Notes: generated by a model not told the origin, from the letters alone. 64,000 bases of DNA from Cardiocondyla obscurior (GCF_019399895.1 NC_091890.1:1350705-1414704); one strand, 5' to 3'. Positions 33,807 through 48,078 are shown, numbered from the stretch's first letter. A program made the numbers and translations.

Positions 33807-36800
33807 GTTTACGGAAAGTCTTGCGCGGTGCGCCTTACGGCTTTAACACTCGAGACTCGACGCGCGTCTCGTAGCGGATCGGTGGATCCACGAGAATACT
33901 CGCGAGAATCGTTAATAATAGAAAAGAATGAATGGTCTTCGCTGCCGCGGCATTCGTATATGCACATTAGGTAGCACGTGCGCGATCGCGGACGATTGCG
34001 GTGTCGGTCGGTGTGTCATACCCGCGTCTAATCGATGTGTCATGCACATGTGGCCGTTTGTGGGTTTAAGGTGGAAACGATCTACCTCTCGCGATGCTAT
34101 CTGCCTTATAAGGGCGCCCGTCGTACTAGATCCACGCGTTAAAACCGAGTTCGTATACGCGACAACAGATCGAAATTAAATGTGCACTATAAAATTAATT
34201 AATCAATTAATAACGCACATTAATCATTCTGATGGGAAAATATAGTACGTTACTAGAATACTGCACTTAAAGACGATAGACTTCATTAAGATCTTATGAG
34301 CATGTGAAAGGTGTTCTCACGCTAAAAGCTTTGCTAAGGTTTCCTCAAAAATTAAAAAGCACTTAATGAGTTTTATATCGCAGACGGATACGGCAGATTT
34401 TAATTAGACTTAACAAATGTTAGAAAAATTAATGTCTCTAATTTTTATTTTATTTTTTCCTTCCTAAGCAAATATACTTTTAATTGAATGCAAAGCCGAG
34501 TCTTTAATTTGAAGCAGATAAATAGAGAGAAATGCGAAACATACGCGCATACAAAACGTTTTAAATGCGTTAGCAGATCGCAAGTCAATGTAACTTTAGT
34601 TCCAATTAATTAAGGATCAAAATCCAGATATCTTACGGCACAAACGGGACAATTTTCCAAGCAATTACCGCCGCGCTGCTGGATCAACAGTCTCGGCAAA
34701 TCACGAATTACAACCCGGTGCTTAACTTCAAAACTACATTTGCCGTCGCGACTCGCGATCCCGTGATTTCTAGCAGCCTAGATAAATAAATTAAGCGAGC
34801 GGCAAAACGCGGACCGTCACAAAGAATCCCGTCTACTCCACTCGTACCTACGTCGTGAAAATCCTACGAGACTCTCGTACCGGAAAGACGTATTTAAATA
34901 GCTTGCATTTTCTGCATTTGCACCTATGCGTCGTTCTGCCAATTGGGCAATTTCGACGATCCTCGAGAACTTACCGGAAAAGGATTGATTCCTCGCATCC
35001 CGATTAGACGAAATATTCGCGCTCTTTAAACAGAACTTTCGCGGAAGGTCCCATCGAAGTTAGCGAAGTAGGTCGTCGCTTCAGCGTCTTTACGGTGGAG
35101 AACTTCTTGCCTTCTCGGCGCTGGCGAGAGTTCCGTCCGCAGGTGATGACCTTTTCAGCAAGGACCTACCGATTGGTCCGCTAAGTAAAGTTTCGATCGA
35201 GTGTCCGCGGAACTTCCGGTCGGCCGTTGCTCGCGCCGAGACTTCCGCATTACCGCTCTCACGTGCGCGTTAATTAATTCGCTGCGCGAAGCGGGACGTG
35301 CGTCGCGCGGTGGCGAAGAAATAGACGGAAGCAAACGACGAGCGTACGTCTTACGAGCTAATGCGCCAATCCGACGTCGGGCAATTTGTCAAATGCGCAA
35401 ATTCGCGGCAGCCAGCGAACGGGAAATATTACGAAATCAATATGCACCGTTCTTATCGTTGAACTTTGTCACGCTCGATTACGAGCGCGCGATGAAAAGA
35501 ACGAGACGCTGGAACCGCGAGATTCTCAAGTGCGAAGATCACTTATTTCTGGGATCTTTGACCCTTCCGCGTGACCCGAGGCTAGGCACAAAGTTAAACT
35601 CGCGCATCTGTTATAAACATATGGTCGATTTACGTAACGACCTGCTTATGAATGCGCGTCAAACGATTACTTCGGCGGCAGGGGAATTTTTATAAAATCT
35701 TATTTGCGATAAAGCGTGATAATTATATTTTTATGCTGCACTCGATATTTATCGAGATCGTCGCGATAATAAAATTATTACGATAGCGTCTGAAGAGGGT
35801 TCGAAAGAACTCGCCGAAGAGCACTTGATTTTCTAACACGCACCGTCTAATAAACCTAGATTGAGAGGAACTTGTCAAGTGTCGATGGAAAATTGGGATG
35901 CGCGCCAATAAAAAATTCTTCGTGTTTTATTATTCGCGCGCGGGAGGCTCGTAAATAATCATGACGTTCGTAAATATTCATACCGAAGGGAAGAGAAATA
36001 AAAGCAGACTGACACGCACACCGACTTGACCTACAGATTTTTACGAATTAATTACGGAATTTAGCGCTCGACCAAAGATCTCTTGTTCCACCGAATTCAA
36101 CTGAATATTCAGCCGAATAAAAAGATATTTACCGATATTTTGATACGTACAATTAAACGTCGTCTATTTGAATTCGATAAAGGTAGAAAATGAAAATATG
36201 CAATGGATATTTCTTTTTTATTTTTTCCCCCGCGAGTCTACGCGCAGATTGACTCGAAATCGATAAGATAAGAGATACCTCATGCATGGCGCAGTCAGTT
36301 AGTGTCAATGCGCGCACTGTCACATTAATCATCTAGGCAACATCCGCTTTGGATTCACCCCTAAGCGTATCTCGATCTGGCGATCAGCCAGTATGCGCAT
36401 GAAGGCTTTATTTTGCATAGAGAATAATCACGTGTGAATACTAAACTGCACCGATGTTTCCATACTAGTTCCCTTCCTGATACCGCCTTAGAAATCGCAC
36501 TGGATTATTTACCATTATTCATTTCTATTATTCAATATCTCTATAATTATTAATCGCGTCCGATAAAAATTTATTTACGTCGTTTAATTATCGCGCCATG
36601 CCGAAGCACGGTTGACAAAACCGCGAGCGATGCTCGGAACCATTTTTCGCCGACGAAAACATCTCGACTTTAACAGAAGTCGAGACAAAAAGTACGGCGT
36701 GCGGTAAGAATTGTGGCAGTACTTTTTCACGGGGCGTTAGCGGGCGAAAATAAAATTTATCACGACAGACTCTCGAGTATACCTCGCGCCAAAGCAAGCT

Positions 36801-38352
36801 ACTTTTCCACACCTGCGCGCTCGTAACGCGATTATGTGAAACTTTTTCGACGATGACGATCCGAGCCGGGTCGAGAGAGGATGCCCGGATCTTTGTCGCG
36901 AGTCCCGAAGTGCGCCACTTCGCGAAACGGGCGAGGAAACGCGAAAGGTGACGGTTGAATGCTCGAGTTTGGCTATTAATCGTCAGTGTCCGCAATATCC
37001 GCTACGCTTCACTCTCGCGAGGGGGAGAGAAAATCTCAAAAAGTTATTAATCTGACGAAACCAGATTTGACAGGCAACACTGCAGAATGCATTTGTAAGT
37101 TTCTTTGAGGAAGCCGACGTCAGAAATATTCAGGTCCGTTACGTCTCGCGCGAATAATGCATCATTTCCAATCGCTCCCGCGTTTCTCGAACAGCTACCG
37201 CCGCGAGATCGTAATGTTACGAACAATGAATTATTCCGGCGTGCTTGGCAACGTTAGAAAATAATCTTGCAACGTCGAAAATGATTAGATAAAAATTAAT
37301 GAGGTAAAAATAAATTCTTGTTTTATGATTTCGCGATGTATTTAATACGCGCGATCGTAGTTCGACTTGTGCCAGTTATCTCGCAGCGGCAAAGTCTTTA
37401 ATTTGATCGACAACGAGCAGGTCTACCGATGCACAGCGCCACTTTAATGTTGTTCGAGCGTGTAATCGTCGTCATGTTCCTCGACATCCAATCGACACGA
37501 GGGTAAGCATTGGAAAAGAGTCTCTCCGTCCATTTTCAAGATAAACGTCAGAACATCCACAATATTTTTTGCGCTGAAATGCCGGAGTGCTGTCATCCAC
37601 CGTTTCATACCACGCGATTCCGATCGATACTTTCGCTCCGGTTTCTTTTTCTTGTTTACGGGATTCCGAAACTTTCGTTCCAACGAGAACAAGTAGAGTG
37701 CGACAAATCGCGACAGCATTTCATTCGTATGTGACCACATGTGTCTATCCCAGAACTTTAAGAGTCCAGGAAAATAAATTTCAAAAGAGATTAAAACGAA
37801 AAAATAAAATAAAATAAAATAATAATTATTATTATTTTAAATTAATGCACAAAATTTATGCATACATTAAAATGTAGTCTCTTGTCTTATAAATTTCTTT
37901 CTCTAAAAAGAAAAAAGAATACTTCAGCGTCCGCAATTTCAATTTTAATGATTTAAAATTCGCGATTAAAATACAACGGAAGACGCGCGCTGTTAAGAGT
38001 CTGTAGAATAATAAAAGCGAACCAAGTGGAGTGAAAAATAATGAATATCTCAATATCGTGGACACTTGCAAAAGTATCGATTGAAAGAAAAAATTTCGAC
38101 AGACTATATACTTGCTCCAGGACGTAGCGCTATTTCTCTATCAGAATTAGACAATTTATCTCGAGAACGGGAGACGGAGGGTAGGAATCTTCTCGCGTCT
38201 GGGATTATTTCTATCACGGAGTAGCTTAGTCAGCGACGACCCGAGTTGATCGAAGTCACGACGCCGACATGACGAAAAGAGCGATCAACAATCGTAGAGT
38301 CGCTACGTAAGCGACACGTTGCACGGCAAAAAATCCGAGACTGGACTTATTG
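33807..38352. other. Long non-coding stretch
   Basis: The longest open frame (35201-35695, +, 164 codons) starts with GTG, not ATG, has ordinary-looking composition and no recognisable domain. A 135-codon minus frame (36995-36588) is likewise unsupported. There is an AAAAT-type microsatellite near 37.80 kb. I found no splice pattern that links these into a gene. Confidence 0.45.
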
Positions 38353-38424
38353 TCTCTTTTTTTTTTTTCTCTCGCACGCGTATAATACGATTATACGCGT
38401 GCGAGAGAAAAAAAAAAAGAGAGC
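38353..38424. repeat. Near-perfect palindrome in unique sequence
   Basis: CTCTCGCACGCGTATAAT and its inverse are separated by ACG, and the arms extend through poly-T/poly-A to TCTC and GAGA. They are about 33 bp each. No transposon lies next to it. Confidence 0.9.
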
Positions 38425-39976
38425 GGCGAGCTCTTTAATTGTTCGGGATAATGTGGGTCGATGATATACGCGCGCTCCGCGGAATCGATACGCCGAACTA
38501 CGACTGCAACTGTCCGATAATATTCCCCAAAAGTAGGGAGAGAAGACGGACGAGCTCTGAACGCAGGAGGGTAGCAAAAATAATGACAAGTCTTACGATG
38601 TATTAAGCAAGATTACTTTCACTCGCTTTTATCCGCTTGCCATGCAATAGGGGGACTCTATATAGAAAAAAAAAAAAATATATATATATTGTATAAATAC
38701 AATTTCATGCGAGATGTTGCTCACATCAAAAGAACAAGAGATGAAAGAGAACTCTCGCGAAAAGTAATCGGCTTCGAGAGTAACCGCACAGCAGTTTTCG
38801 AGCATCTCAAAACTGTATAATGTATGTCAACGCTGAGAGGCGAAAAAAAAGAAGAAAAAAGAAATTTTAAAAAATGAAAAAAAAAGGGACGGAAAAATAA
38901 AACGGCTTCTATCGCGATTCCGACGTCGAGAGGCCTCGCGCGTGAAATTTTTCGTGTATAATCCCTAATTAATATTCGATGACCGTGCGCATCCGTCGAA
39001 TCCGCGATGCTCGCTGACTCTCCCGTTCCTGAATGGCTATCAATCGGATAATCTTCCGTGCCGCGTGCGTTGATGAATGACTATCGATTAGTGATTAGTT
39101 GTCGGGGGAATTGTGCGAGTTTTTTGTGCCGCGTGACCTTAATTAGTATTTTATTATCACGTCCGGGCACTTCGATATTTGGGAGGCGCGCTTTTCAACA
39201 ATAAATCACGGCAATGCGTCAGTAACGGCTTTCCCGAAAATTCCCATTAAAATAACGTCGGCTGCGATATTGTTAAAAATTAGTAAATTTATTATTAGTA
39301 TATCTATAAACTAACAACAATGACGTGCACGTGCGCCTCCACTTTCTTTCTTTATTTTTACAGATAAAATTAAAGTAAAAAAACGAGAGAGATATGACGA
39401 AATGCACGAAATGAAATTAATCGACGAGCTCGTACGGTTTTCATTCGTGACATTTTGCGACAGTTTCGCAAATGACACCGCGACCGATGCGTGACTTTTC
39501 CGCGGCGCGCGTTCACCAATCCGAAAACCGGTCGCGGATAATTTCTTAATTAAAATCTGATAAGGTCATCGCAATTAGCGGTGCCGCTTCCGCCTGCGCA
39601 TGATAATCGCGCCTCGACGAAGGCACGTAGATTCGGAAGGGAGACGTGGGCGCGAAACGCGGCCGCTTGACGCGGAGAAATTGCTTTCTGCAACTACCGG
39701 ACGATAAATACCCGGTGCCGTTTCTCGTTGTTATTCATTACAGCAATCTTATTATCCATTCTTTATGGTCCATTTCTCCGGAGCATAAGGTGAGACGTTT
39801 TACTACGGACGGCGGGCGTGTATCACGAGCGAAGTTATAACGACGTTTCCGACGGAGTTCTTCCCGGCGTCTCCCGACAATTTGGCGAATGTTTCTCCCG
39901 GTCTTATCGTCACTAATGTTGAAATTAGAATATCTAAACGGAATCTCGACGACAAAGCTTTTAGTATAAAAGATGA
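38425..39976. other. Non-coding stretch
   Basis: Microsatellite-like AT runs near 38.67 kb and poly-A near 38.85 kb; otherwise unique sequence without a supported exon. Confidence 0.5.
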
Positions 39977-40244
39977 TTTTTTTTTTTTTTCCACGGAACT
40001 GCACGGTGTAATTTTAGGAAGTATAATTAAGGATAAGACAAAATGCGTCTCGAAAATTAGAGTTAAATATTAATAATTTTCTGTTAAATTGTATGCGTAA
40101 ACCGTTCAACGCGAGAGATTGAAGTCATCATTGTAAATACAATTTATTAATATTTAATTCTAATTTTCGAGACGCATTTTGTCTTATCCTTAATTATACT
40201 TCCTAAAAATACACCGTGCAGTTCCGTGGAAAAAAAAAAAAAAA
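39977..40244. repeat. 100-bp inverted duplication with 70-bp loop
   Basis: The arm 39977-40074 (CCACGGAACTGCACGGTGTA, then AAGGATAAGACAAAATGCGT) reappears inverted at 40145-40244 with only a few differences, one of them near AATTTTAGG/CCTAAAAAT. There are no transposon-like ends, and the arm includes a homopolymer run at its outer edge in both copies. Confidence 0.92.
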
Positions 40245-43200
40245 TTGAAAGAAAACGACAGAGAATCAGGAAAAGGGGAAAAAAAAGAAGCTCACGATTC
40301 CGTGATTGAATTATTGCGCGAATCTTCTTTCTGTCTATCTGATTTTTGTACCGCTTTTACGCACAAACGCAATGTCACATAAAAAAAAAAAAATGATACA
40401 AAACGACGAAATTTTTCTTGCAAAAAAAAAAAAGGGTCGAGACGTGTACAAAATCTTCCGGGAAGAAAATCTAATCGCTCTTGAGATTACACCATCATAA
40501 ATAATTTTTCTCATTCTCCCTTACTTTTTCAAATCTCAATTAGGCTGAGATTTCTTCAATTTCCGCAGAAATATTTAAGAAAAAAAAAAGTTATCCAAAG
40601 GAAGACCTTTCTTGAATTTCAGTTAATTAGACCGAACTTTCCTCCGCAATTACGTCCCTAATTGTGAGATCAAAATTCACCGAAGTTCAGTGTAATCATC
40701 AATCAGAAGAGCAATTTGTATTTTGTTAATATTGTTCGGGAGAGTAAATACAATTAAACTAATGTTTTTCTTTTCCGGATTACAAGGCGTATCTGATCTA
40801 GCGGTTACACGCGACATATCGCAAATGAAAAACAGAAATTCAATCGCGAGGTAATTAAATAACCGATTCGCCGAAATAGCGCGCCGACACCAGAAAAGGG
40901 AAAGGGAAAAAGAAAAAAAAAAGGAAAAAAGAAATAGAGTCGGTAACGCAAACAGGTGCGGCGAGAGTCAGTCAGTCGGTTCCGAAGAACGATAGAAGTA
41001 GTTAGAAAAGAAAAAGAACGTACGTCCGCGATCTGTATTATAAAAAAAGAAAGGGGCCGTGAGCCCAAGTGTTTAATAAAGGACGGAACGTATTGCCGAA
41101 AAGAACCGCATTTATTTTTAAATATAACAAAGAATATAAGAAAAAAAAAATTAATTCCAGCGAAAAAAAAAATAATTACAGAAGCGAACTTTGATGAGAG
41201 ATAATTGGGTAACATCCGTGTCGTAGGAAGTCTCCCGAGTCGACAAACGTTGCGACACATTTGCGTAGAAAAGAAAAAAAAAAAAAAGAAATAATTGCTA
41301 TTGTTGCGTATAATTGTGTGCGACTGCCGGGAAATAATTACAATGCGAAATTGCTAATTAAATTTACAAGCGACGAGAAAGGCATGAATTACAATCGACG
41401 ATTTCAAAGATATAACGTAACAGACGGTCGCAAAGTAGGTAATACCGAGGTATTGATCATTTTTACTGACATAAAACTGACAAGGTAAATATTTAAATAG
41501 AATTTCCCGGGCTCAATTATAAATATGTAAATATCGCAAAATTGCGCGTGTCTGAATTTAGCACTGAGTAAAACGTATAATTTATATTTGACATAAATGT
41601 CCTATTCGTTTCGCGAAGACTGCCATAATTCACACCGTCGGTCTTAGCTACTTTAAGGAGGTTTCAGTTAAGGATGTCAAGGGAACTATGTATACTTAGT
41701 AAAATCGCTTTTACGACTCTTTGCCCCAATTGGTATTACGCACACGGTATTTAATTCTATCTCTTTTGAAGTAAGTTTTTTTTTTTTTTTTTTTTTTTTT
41801 TAGCCTAACGAATTAAATTTTTCCGAACGAATTAAAATAAGATCAATGTCTAATCAAAACGTAGAAATTAAACTGTACAATTAATTTTCTTTTTGGTTTA
41901 ATTTTATTTTTTATTATTATATTATTTAAAAATTTTCCAATCACGGAATATAGAAAATATAGAAGCCTCGAAAATGTGGTATTTCAATATCAAGTTATTA
42001 AAAAAAATTACAAAATTTTCATTGAAGCTACCGCGAGTATCGGAAATAGCATCTGAAATTTCTTTTCAATATAAAAAAATTTTGGGTTTAATTAATACGA
42101 GAGGCTCGTATTGTGGGGGAAATAAAATATTCGATTAACGACCAAGGGGGAAAGGCTCAAAATGACCAGCTGATCGCTGTCGAATCGCAGCTGAGCAAGT
42201 TCGTCCTCGCATTTTCCGCGCCGGTGTTATTTTTCCAAGAAGGTTGAAAACGTGCGCAGTTGGTCCGGTTCACAATTATCGTCAACCTGGTTAAAGATCA
42301 TCGACGGTAGTCGTTGATGACGACGAATACTTTTCCGAGAACGAGCAAAGCAAAGATAACAGTGTAACGAAAATTCCTGACTGTGGTTTTAGTCGAAATG
42401 GAGGGCACGGGGGAGGAGTTAGAACGAAAGAGCGAAGAGTGAGAAAGTCTACTCAACCTCACTCGAGCCTCAGATTACCGGAGATGAAGCCGGATTAAGG
42501 GGAAAATCAGCGGATTGGCGTAAAGACGCGCGACCGAGAAAGCGTCTAAATTTTCCGAAAGCAAAAACAATTCCTCGGGCGAAATTTCGCTCGCGCGGGT
42601 AAAATCATAAACTGCGACGAGCCACTTTACGCGATAAAGCTATGAAGATCATTTCTCATTACGAAAACGTCGGAATCTCAAAACATTTTTGGCCTCTCCC
42701 CCCTTTTTTTTTTTTAATGGAAACGGTAGAAATTTATTCTCGGCGAAACGGAAGACTCGCGACGCTGCCTGATGGCACCGGATTATGCGAATGTCACAAG
42801 ATTGGACCGTCTGCGATTACGATGGTTCACCTGATATAATTGCGGGATGCAATATATGAAGATATACTCCGATAATTAAATTAGGAAAAGTATAGCATAT
42901 ATCTCTTCTCGTGACACGAGTTCGGATATGCTGCATGCAGAGTCGTGGCCGGTCCGCGGCCGTGCAGATTAGCTCTGTGAATCGCGATCGATACTTTCGC
43001 CTACTTTGACGGATTAATTTAAATCCTCCCCCTCGAATAAATCACGTGTCCGATAATCGTGAACACCCGGCGAAATTGGCGAAAGCGGCGTATACGTCGG
43101 CCGCGTAAACTCGACTGCGAAAAGACCCGAATTGCAGGCGATTTTCGGCAGGTGACGTGTTTTTTCGGGGACGAAGTTAATTTGTTTACTGAAACGATGC

Positions 43201-44929
43201 AACGGACTCGGGATTTATGACCTCTCCCCCTCGCCTTTCTCCCCGTTTATTTCGCCGCCGCACATTTTACCCACGTGCGCGAATCTCCGCTCTGATTTGG
43301 AGATCGTAACGGATACCTCGACTTTATTTTTCAATGCGGAAATAAAAGAAATCGGGGGAACTTTTAAAAATCGCTGGCGATTATTTTATGAAAATTTCCG
43401 CCAGCGAATAGCGCAACTGCGCGATCGGGGCGGTAACTTTTTATTGCAAAATTCAGATTAATTTTTTATAATTTAGACACAGAATTTGTACACGTTTCGA
43501 TTTGATTAAATAAAATTTCGATTAAAATCGCGGACACAATAGATAAAGTGCAGCAGGGGTATTCGGATATTTGTAACGTAATAACACGCGATCGATCAGA
43601 CAATTACAAGTGACAGTAACTGAAAGAGGCACATGTACATATCTACATCTGTGTACTCCATATCAATCTTTTTATACGTACACGTATAATACCGAATTGC
43701 ACAATGTTGATTTAATCTTTCAACGTTTTTATTTTCCTATAATATTTTAATAAAACAGAATGTCAATATTTATTTTAATATAAAAATTATTAATAACGGT
43801 AATTAATATTCTTAAAATTTACTATTTCCTTTTTACGTTCGGCTCAACAAAAATCTACGCGATAAATTCGCTATTGTCTATCGTGCAATCACCCACTCTA
43901 TTAAACTCGGCTATTTTAATTTCTCGAAAATCGAGACGATTTCTCCACTTTTAAATTGCATTAAAATTCGGCGCTATTTGTACTATTTTGCTATATTTGT
44001 TCACTCAAACTCCAGCAAGAAACGTGCCAAAGCGAGAGAGATAAGTATAAATGTCCAAAAAAATAAACATAAAAATAAAGAAATATAATTTGTTTAAATA
44101 GAATGTGATAAGCGAGCTCTTTGCTTTAAACAATGCGATTTCATCTTCATTCAGGTTAAAGATTTGCATGTTTTCCACTGATTTCTTTTTCTCATGCACG
44201 ATACATCCCGCGTGTTAAAGCGTTTTTCTAAATTTCCTCTGGTTATACCTACAATCTGATAATGAAAATCGATACTAAGGAATCTCACGTCGCGTCCTGC
44301 AACGCGAATTTTAGGCAGAACTTTCCGACAATTCCTTTAACGACATTCCCTCCCAGGTTATCCCACAGTCCCGTCCCTTCCGTAACCGATCTCCCAGCCT
44401 CGTTTCCGCCGGTGCCTACGTCGATTAACTCCGGAATTGAATTGCCGCGGCGATGAAATCAAGAGAATTGAGAAACGAAGCGGAGAGACGAAGGAAACAG
44501 AGAACGGCCCGATAAGAAAAAGGACCCGCCGAGATTTAACGAGAATATTCTCGGGGAAATTATCGACCGTTATCGCGTTACCGAAAAGAAATTCTATCGG
44601 AAATCGAAATGTTAATTTTTTGTGTAAGCCCTCTCGAAGACCCTTTCGCATGCAAAATATGCATTATTTCTATTCATTTGCCGTTCCTTCCATTCGTTTC
44701 ACGCGGGGGAGTTTTCTTTTTAAATACGAAAGACCCGGAGATTCCGTCACGCTCCATTTATTTCCGGAAATTAATTCCGATCAAAAATTACGAGGCAGTA
44801 TAAATATCGCATAGGCGCATAATTAGAGTAAGAGAAACGCACGTCAAGAACACCATTGTAAAATTGGGACCATTTATTTGAGAATGAGTTAATTAGTTTT
44901 AAGCAAAGTTCTGGACATTATTAATTTTT
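40245..44929. other. Long non-coding stretch
   Basis: The 151-codon minus frame at 41260-40805 is phenylalanine-rich low complexity caused by poly-A on the + strand. A 35-T run lies near 41.78 kb. No gene supported. Confidence 0.5.
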
Positions 44930-46342
44930 TTAACAAAGGGCATATAGCCGGATAAGCATGCTCCCACCGAGCTTTCAATCGGCACTGTAAGAGATGAATT
45001 TGGTATCAAACAAAAAAAATTTAATTCAAATTTCAACTCTAAATCTCTAACATTTTACGAGTACCTAATAATATAAAAATCCATTTTTAGTTTTTATTTT
45101 ATTTTATTCTATTTATTTATTTATTTTTTTTTATAGTAAAAATTAAAATTAATTTATGGCAATACTTACAAGTAAATACTTACAAGTAAAAGCCATAAAA
45201 TAACGCTTTCGTCATAATCCCCAAATTAAAACCCGATTTTTAACAAAAAAAAAAAACTAATTAACTGATTTTTTAAAAATAATTTCATATTTTAACTACT
45301 TGGTGCAATATTTTATTGATTAAAAAAACCAAATGTACATTCAAATACAGAAAGTACAATTATAAAACATATTAGCAATTTATATTTCAAATACTTTAAA
45401 TTAATCTTTATCACTCTCCTCATTAATCACTACACAGTGCCAAGAAATATCAAAAATTCAACTTTAAATATCTGCTGATCTAGCAATTTTTAATAAATAT
45501 TTAGTATGTGACAAAACCAATTAAACCAACTGATACAGATAACTGAACCAAAGGTACAGTTGTGCGCTTACCATTAGCGCAATCATAGCAGTATCGAGAA
45601 ATTCGGTTCATTCTTCCATTATTGTTAGAATGATATTCAAGCTTCAATGAAGCAGCGAAATGTTTTCGCATTAATATGCCAAAATCTCTCTTGCTTTTAT
45701 TCCAAGTTGGTTATCATACCTATCATACATGTTATATGTAGCAGGGATTATTATATTATTTGTCACAACTAGATTATTTATCAAAAATTGTAAAATCAGC
45801 AGAAATATTAATTCGCATTTTTAATAATATCGAGACACTGTGTAGTGATCAATCAAGACAGCGATAAAGATAAATTTAAAACATTTTTCTAATACATTTT
45901 ATAATACTTATTTTCTGTATTAAAATAATTTGTTTTATTTTATTAATAAAATATAGTAAAAATAATTAAAATACAAAATTAATTTTAAAAAATCAGTTTT
46001 TAATTATTGTTATAAATAATTTTTTATGTTGCATCAAAGAAAAAGAAATTTTTTTATTTCTAAGTACAAAAATGTATAATCATGACGAAATTTTTTTTAT
46101 TGCTTTTAGTTGTAAGCATTAAAAAAAAAGTTGCCATTAATTAATTTTAAATTTTACTATTAGAAAAAATAATAAAACAAAACAAATTTTTTTTTAATTA
46201 CCGATAAAATGATTTTTGAGATTAAGACAGAATTTTGATGAAATTATTTTTATTTGGTACTAAATTCATCTATAAAGTACCACCGATTAAAAACTCGGTA
46301 GGAACTCATTTAGCATGCCTATCTAGTTATGCCCTTTGTTAA
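44930..46342. mobile_element. TTAA-flanked 1.4-kb inverted-repeat element
   Basis: TTAA at 44930-44933 and 46339-46342 flanks the termini CAAAGGGCATA and its inverse. The terminal inverted repeats continue imperfectly for about 95 bp (CATGCTCCCACCGAG against CTCGGTAGGAACTCATTTAGC). Internal arms (AATCACTACACAGTG near 45426, CACTGTGTAGTGATC near 45837) pair as well. A TTAA target site is typical of the piggyBac superfamily, but no transposase is encoded and the termini do not start CCC, so the superfamily is only suggested. Confidence 0.8.
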
Positions 46343-47453
46343 GAAAAATTAACAGTACGCGGAAATCTACTTAAAACTAATTCTAAAACACTTGTAAAAC
46401 TGTTAAAATATCAAAAAGCAATTAATGTCAAATAAAGCCTTTAACTTCAGGCAACACGAGTCGTATTAACTGAGAAAAGTACTCGCTTAAGTGCCGATTT
46501 TCTTCGTAACCGGATTATAACTGACACTTTTCCAAGACTTTAACGCTCGTAGGTGCGATTCTTTATCTCGGCGATAAAACTAATCCACTACTTTTGCCGG
46601 GCGGGAGAAGAGCCGTGCTTGCGGCCGCATTAATTACGCGGAATACAAACGAGTAATTAATTCGCCGGACACGCGGGGGCAACAGAACGTGCCGTGAACG
46701 ACAAGGAGCCAAGTCCGTGCACAGAGCGGTGCAAGAAATCGAGACAGAGAGTAATGATATAACCTTTGACGTTATACCACGATGCACATTAGCTTGTCTC
46801 TTAGCTATACATACGTAAATATACATCACGCCTATCTATCCCGCTATATCCCATTATATTTGCACGCGTGCGAAACCAACGCAACGTTAATACAGCTGTA
46901 AGTTTTCTCACTAAACGCGCCATGGTCCGCAGTAACACAAAATACTCCCGCTGTGAAAGAACAGTGAACCAACTATTTGTCTATGTCCTACTTTTTTTTT
47001 TTTTCGGGTTCTGTCTGTATGCAAAAATATAAAGCCTCATTAATCATAAAAAAAAAAAGCAACAAAGAATAAAATTGCAAATCGACATGCATTTTTCTAG
47101 CCCGATTTCAGTTTTTAAAATTAAATTTTTCTTTACAATCGTGATTACAAGTATGTTAAATATTGTCGCTGTTGATACACTTAACTACAGCGTTTTGTAA
47201 TCTAAAAAGCGCGTACGCGGAGCCCGAGTATCGTGTATCATTGGCGACGGAGAAATCGAATAACATAGTGGAGAGTCTAATTTCCGGCAGCGCGAAATCT
47301 AGTTTGATTGCCTGACATTCGTAAGCGAGCAGCATAATGGCGACGTCACAGGATAAATGGACATTCATACAAGGTCGGGAGATAAGTTGTCCGTTCAAGG
47401 CTTCAACGGTATCGTGTACTGAATGACATTACAATTAATCACCGAATATTTCT
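46343..47453. other. Non-coding stretch
   Basis: Short frames on the minus strand only (88 and 80 codons), with no motif and no splice support. Confidence 0.45.
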
Positions 47454-48078
47454 AGTACTTTAAAATCCGAAGGATGAAATAGATTCTCTTCCGCAAAGAG
47501 CTCTCTTGTCGCGTGATATACAAAGTGTCCCACCCCATATTGGCAAACTCTCAGAGTTAGATAGGTCTCGTGGACACAAATCAATAAGTCCTTTGCCGTT
47601 TTGCAAAATTCACGATAGTTAATGAGAAAAAAATTAATTTGTCTATTTCCTTATCGCTCTTAAGTTACACATTTTAATTATTTTCTTAATAACGGTTGAA
47701 AATTGTACAAAATAACATAGAACTTATTGATTTATATCCACGAGACTTATCTAACTCTGAGAGTTAGTCAATATGAGGTGGAATACTCTGTATAAATATT
47801 CATTTTTAAATAAAAATATTTCTTTGCACTTTGCTAACGCAGAAAAAAAAAAAAAAGAAAAAAAATAAAGAATAGATAAAATGTGAAAGGTTTCATTAAG
47901 ATCAGCCAGATTATTGCATTCGAGAAGACATTCAGAAGTAGCGTTCAATTCCTCTTTATCACGTCATTAATTATCACGTCGTTCTAGCTGCATAGTTTAT
48001 GCTCTCCGTTTAGTACTTCGGAATCCGAAGGATGAAATAGATTCTCTTCCGCAAAGAGCTCTCTTGTCGTGTGATATA
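47454..48078. repeat. 66-bp direct repeats bracketing an A2 element
   Basis: TAGTACTT..AATCCGAAGGATGAAATAG through GTGATATA occurs at 47454-47520 and 48011-48078 with about five differences. The left copy touches the A2 element at 47521. The right copy lies 220 bp beyond its other end. Confidence 0.9.
47521..47790. mobile_element. Subfamily A2 element lacking the hairpin core
   Basis: The ends CAAAGTGTCCCACCCCATAT and the degenerate inverse (GGTGGAATACTCTG) match the A2 element at 23398. The interior passes from TTAATTTGTCTA directly to TTTCCTTATCGCTC, so about 80 bp of GC-rich core are deleted. Its termini have diverged, suggesting an older insertion. Confidence 0.85.

Noticed and set aside
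35201..35695. 164-codon open frame on the + strand
   Set aside because: It starts with GTG, has no recognisable domain, no splice context and an amino-acid mix typical of chance frames in CpG-rich DNA.
40805..41260. 151-codon minus frame, phenylalanine-rich
   Set aside because: It is the reverse of poly-A and AAAG tracts; low complexity.
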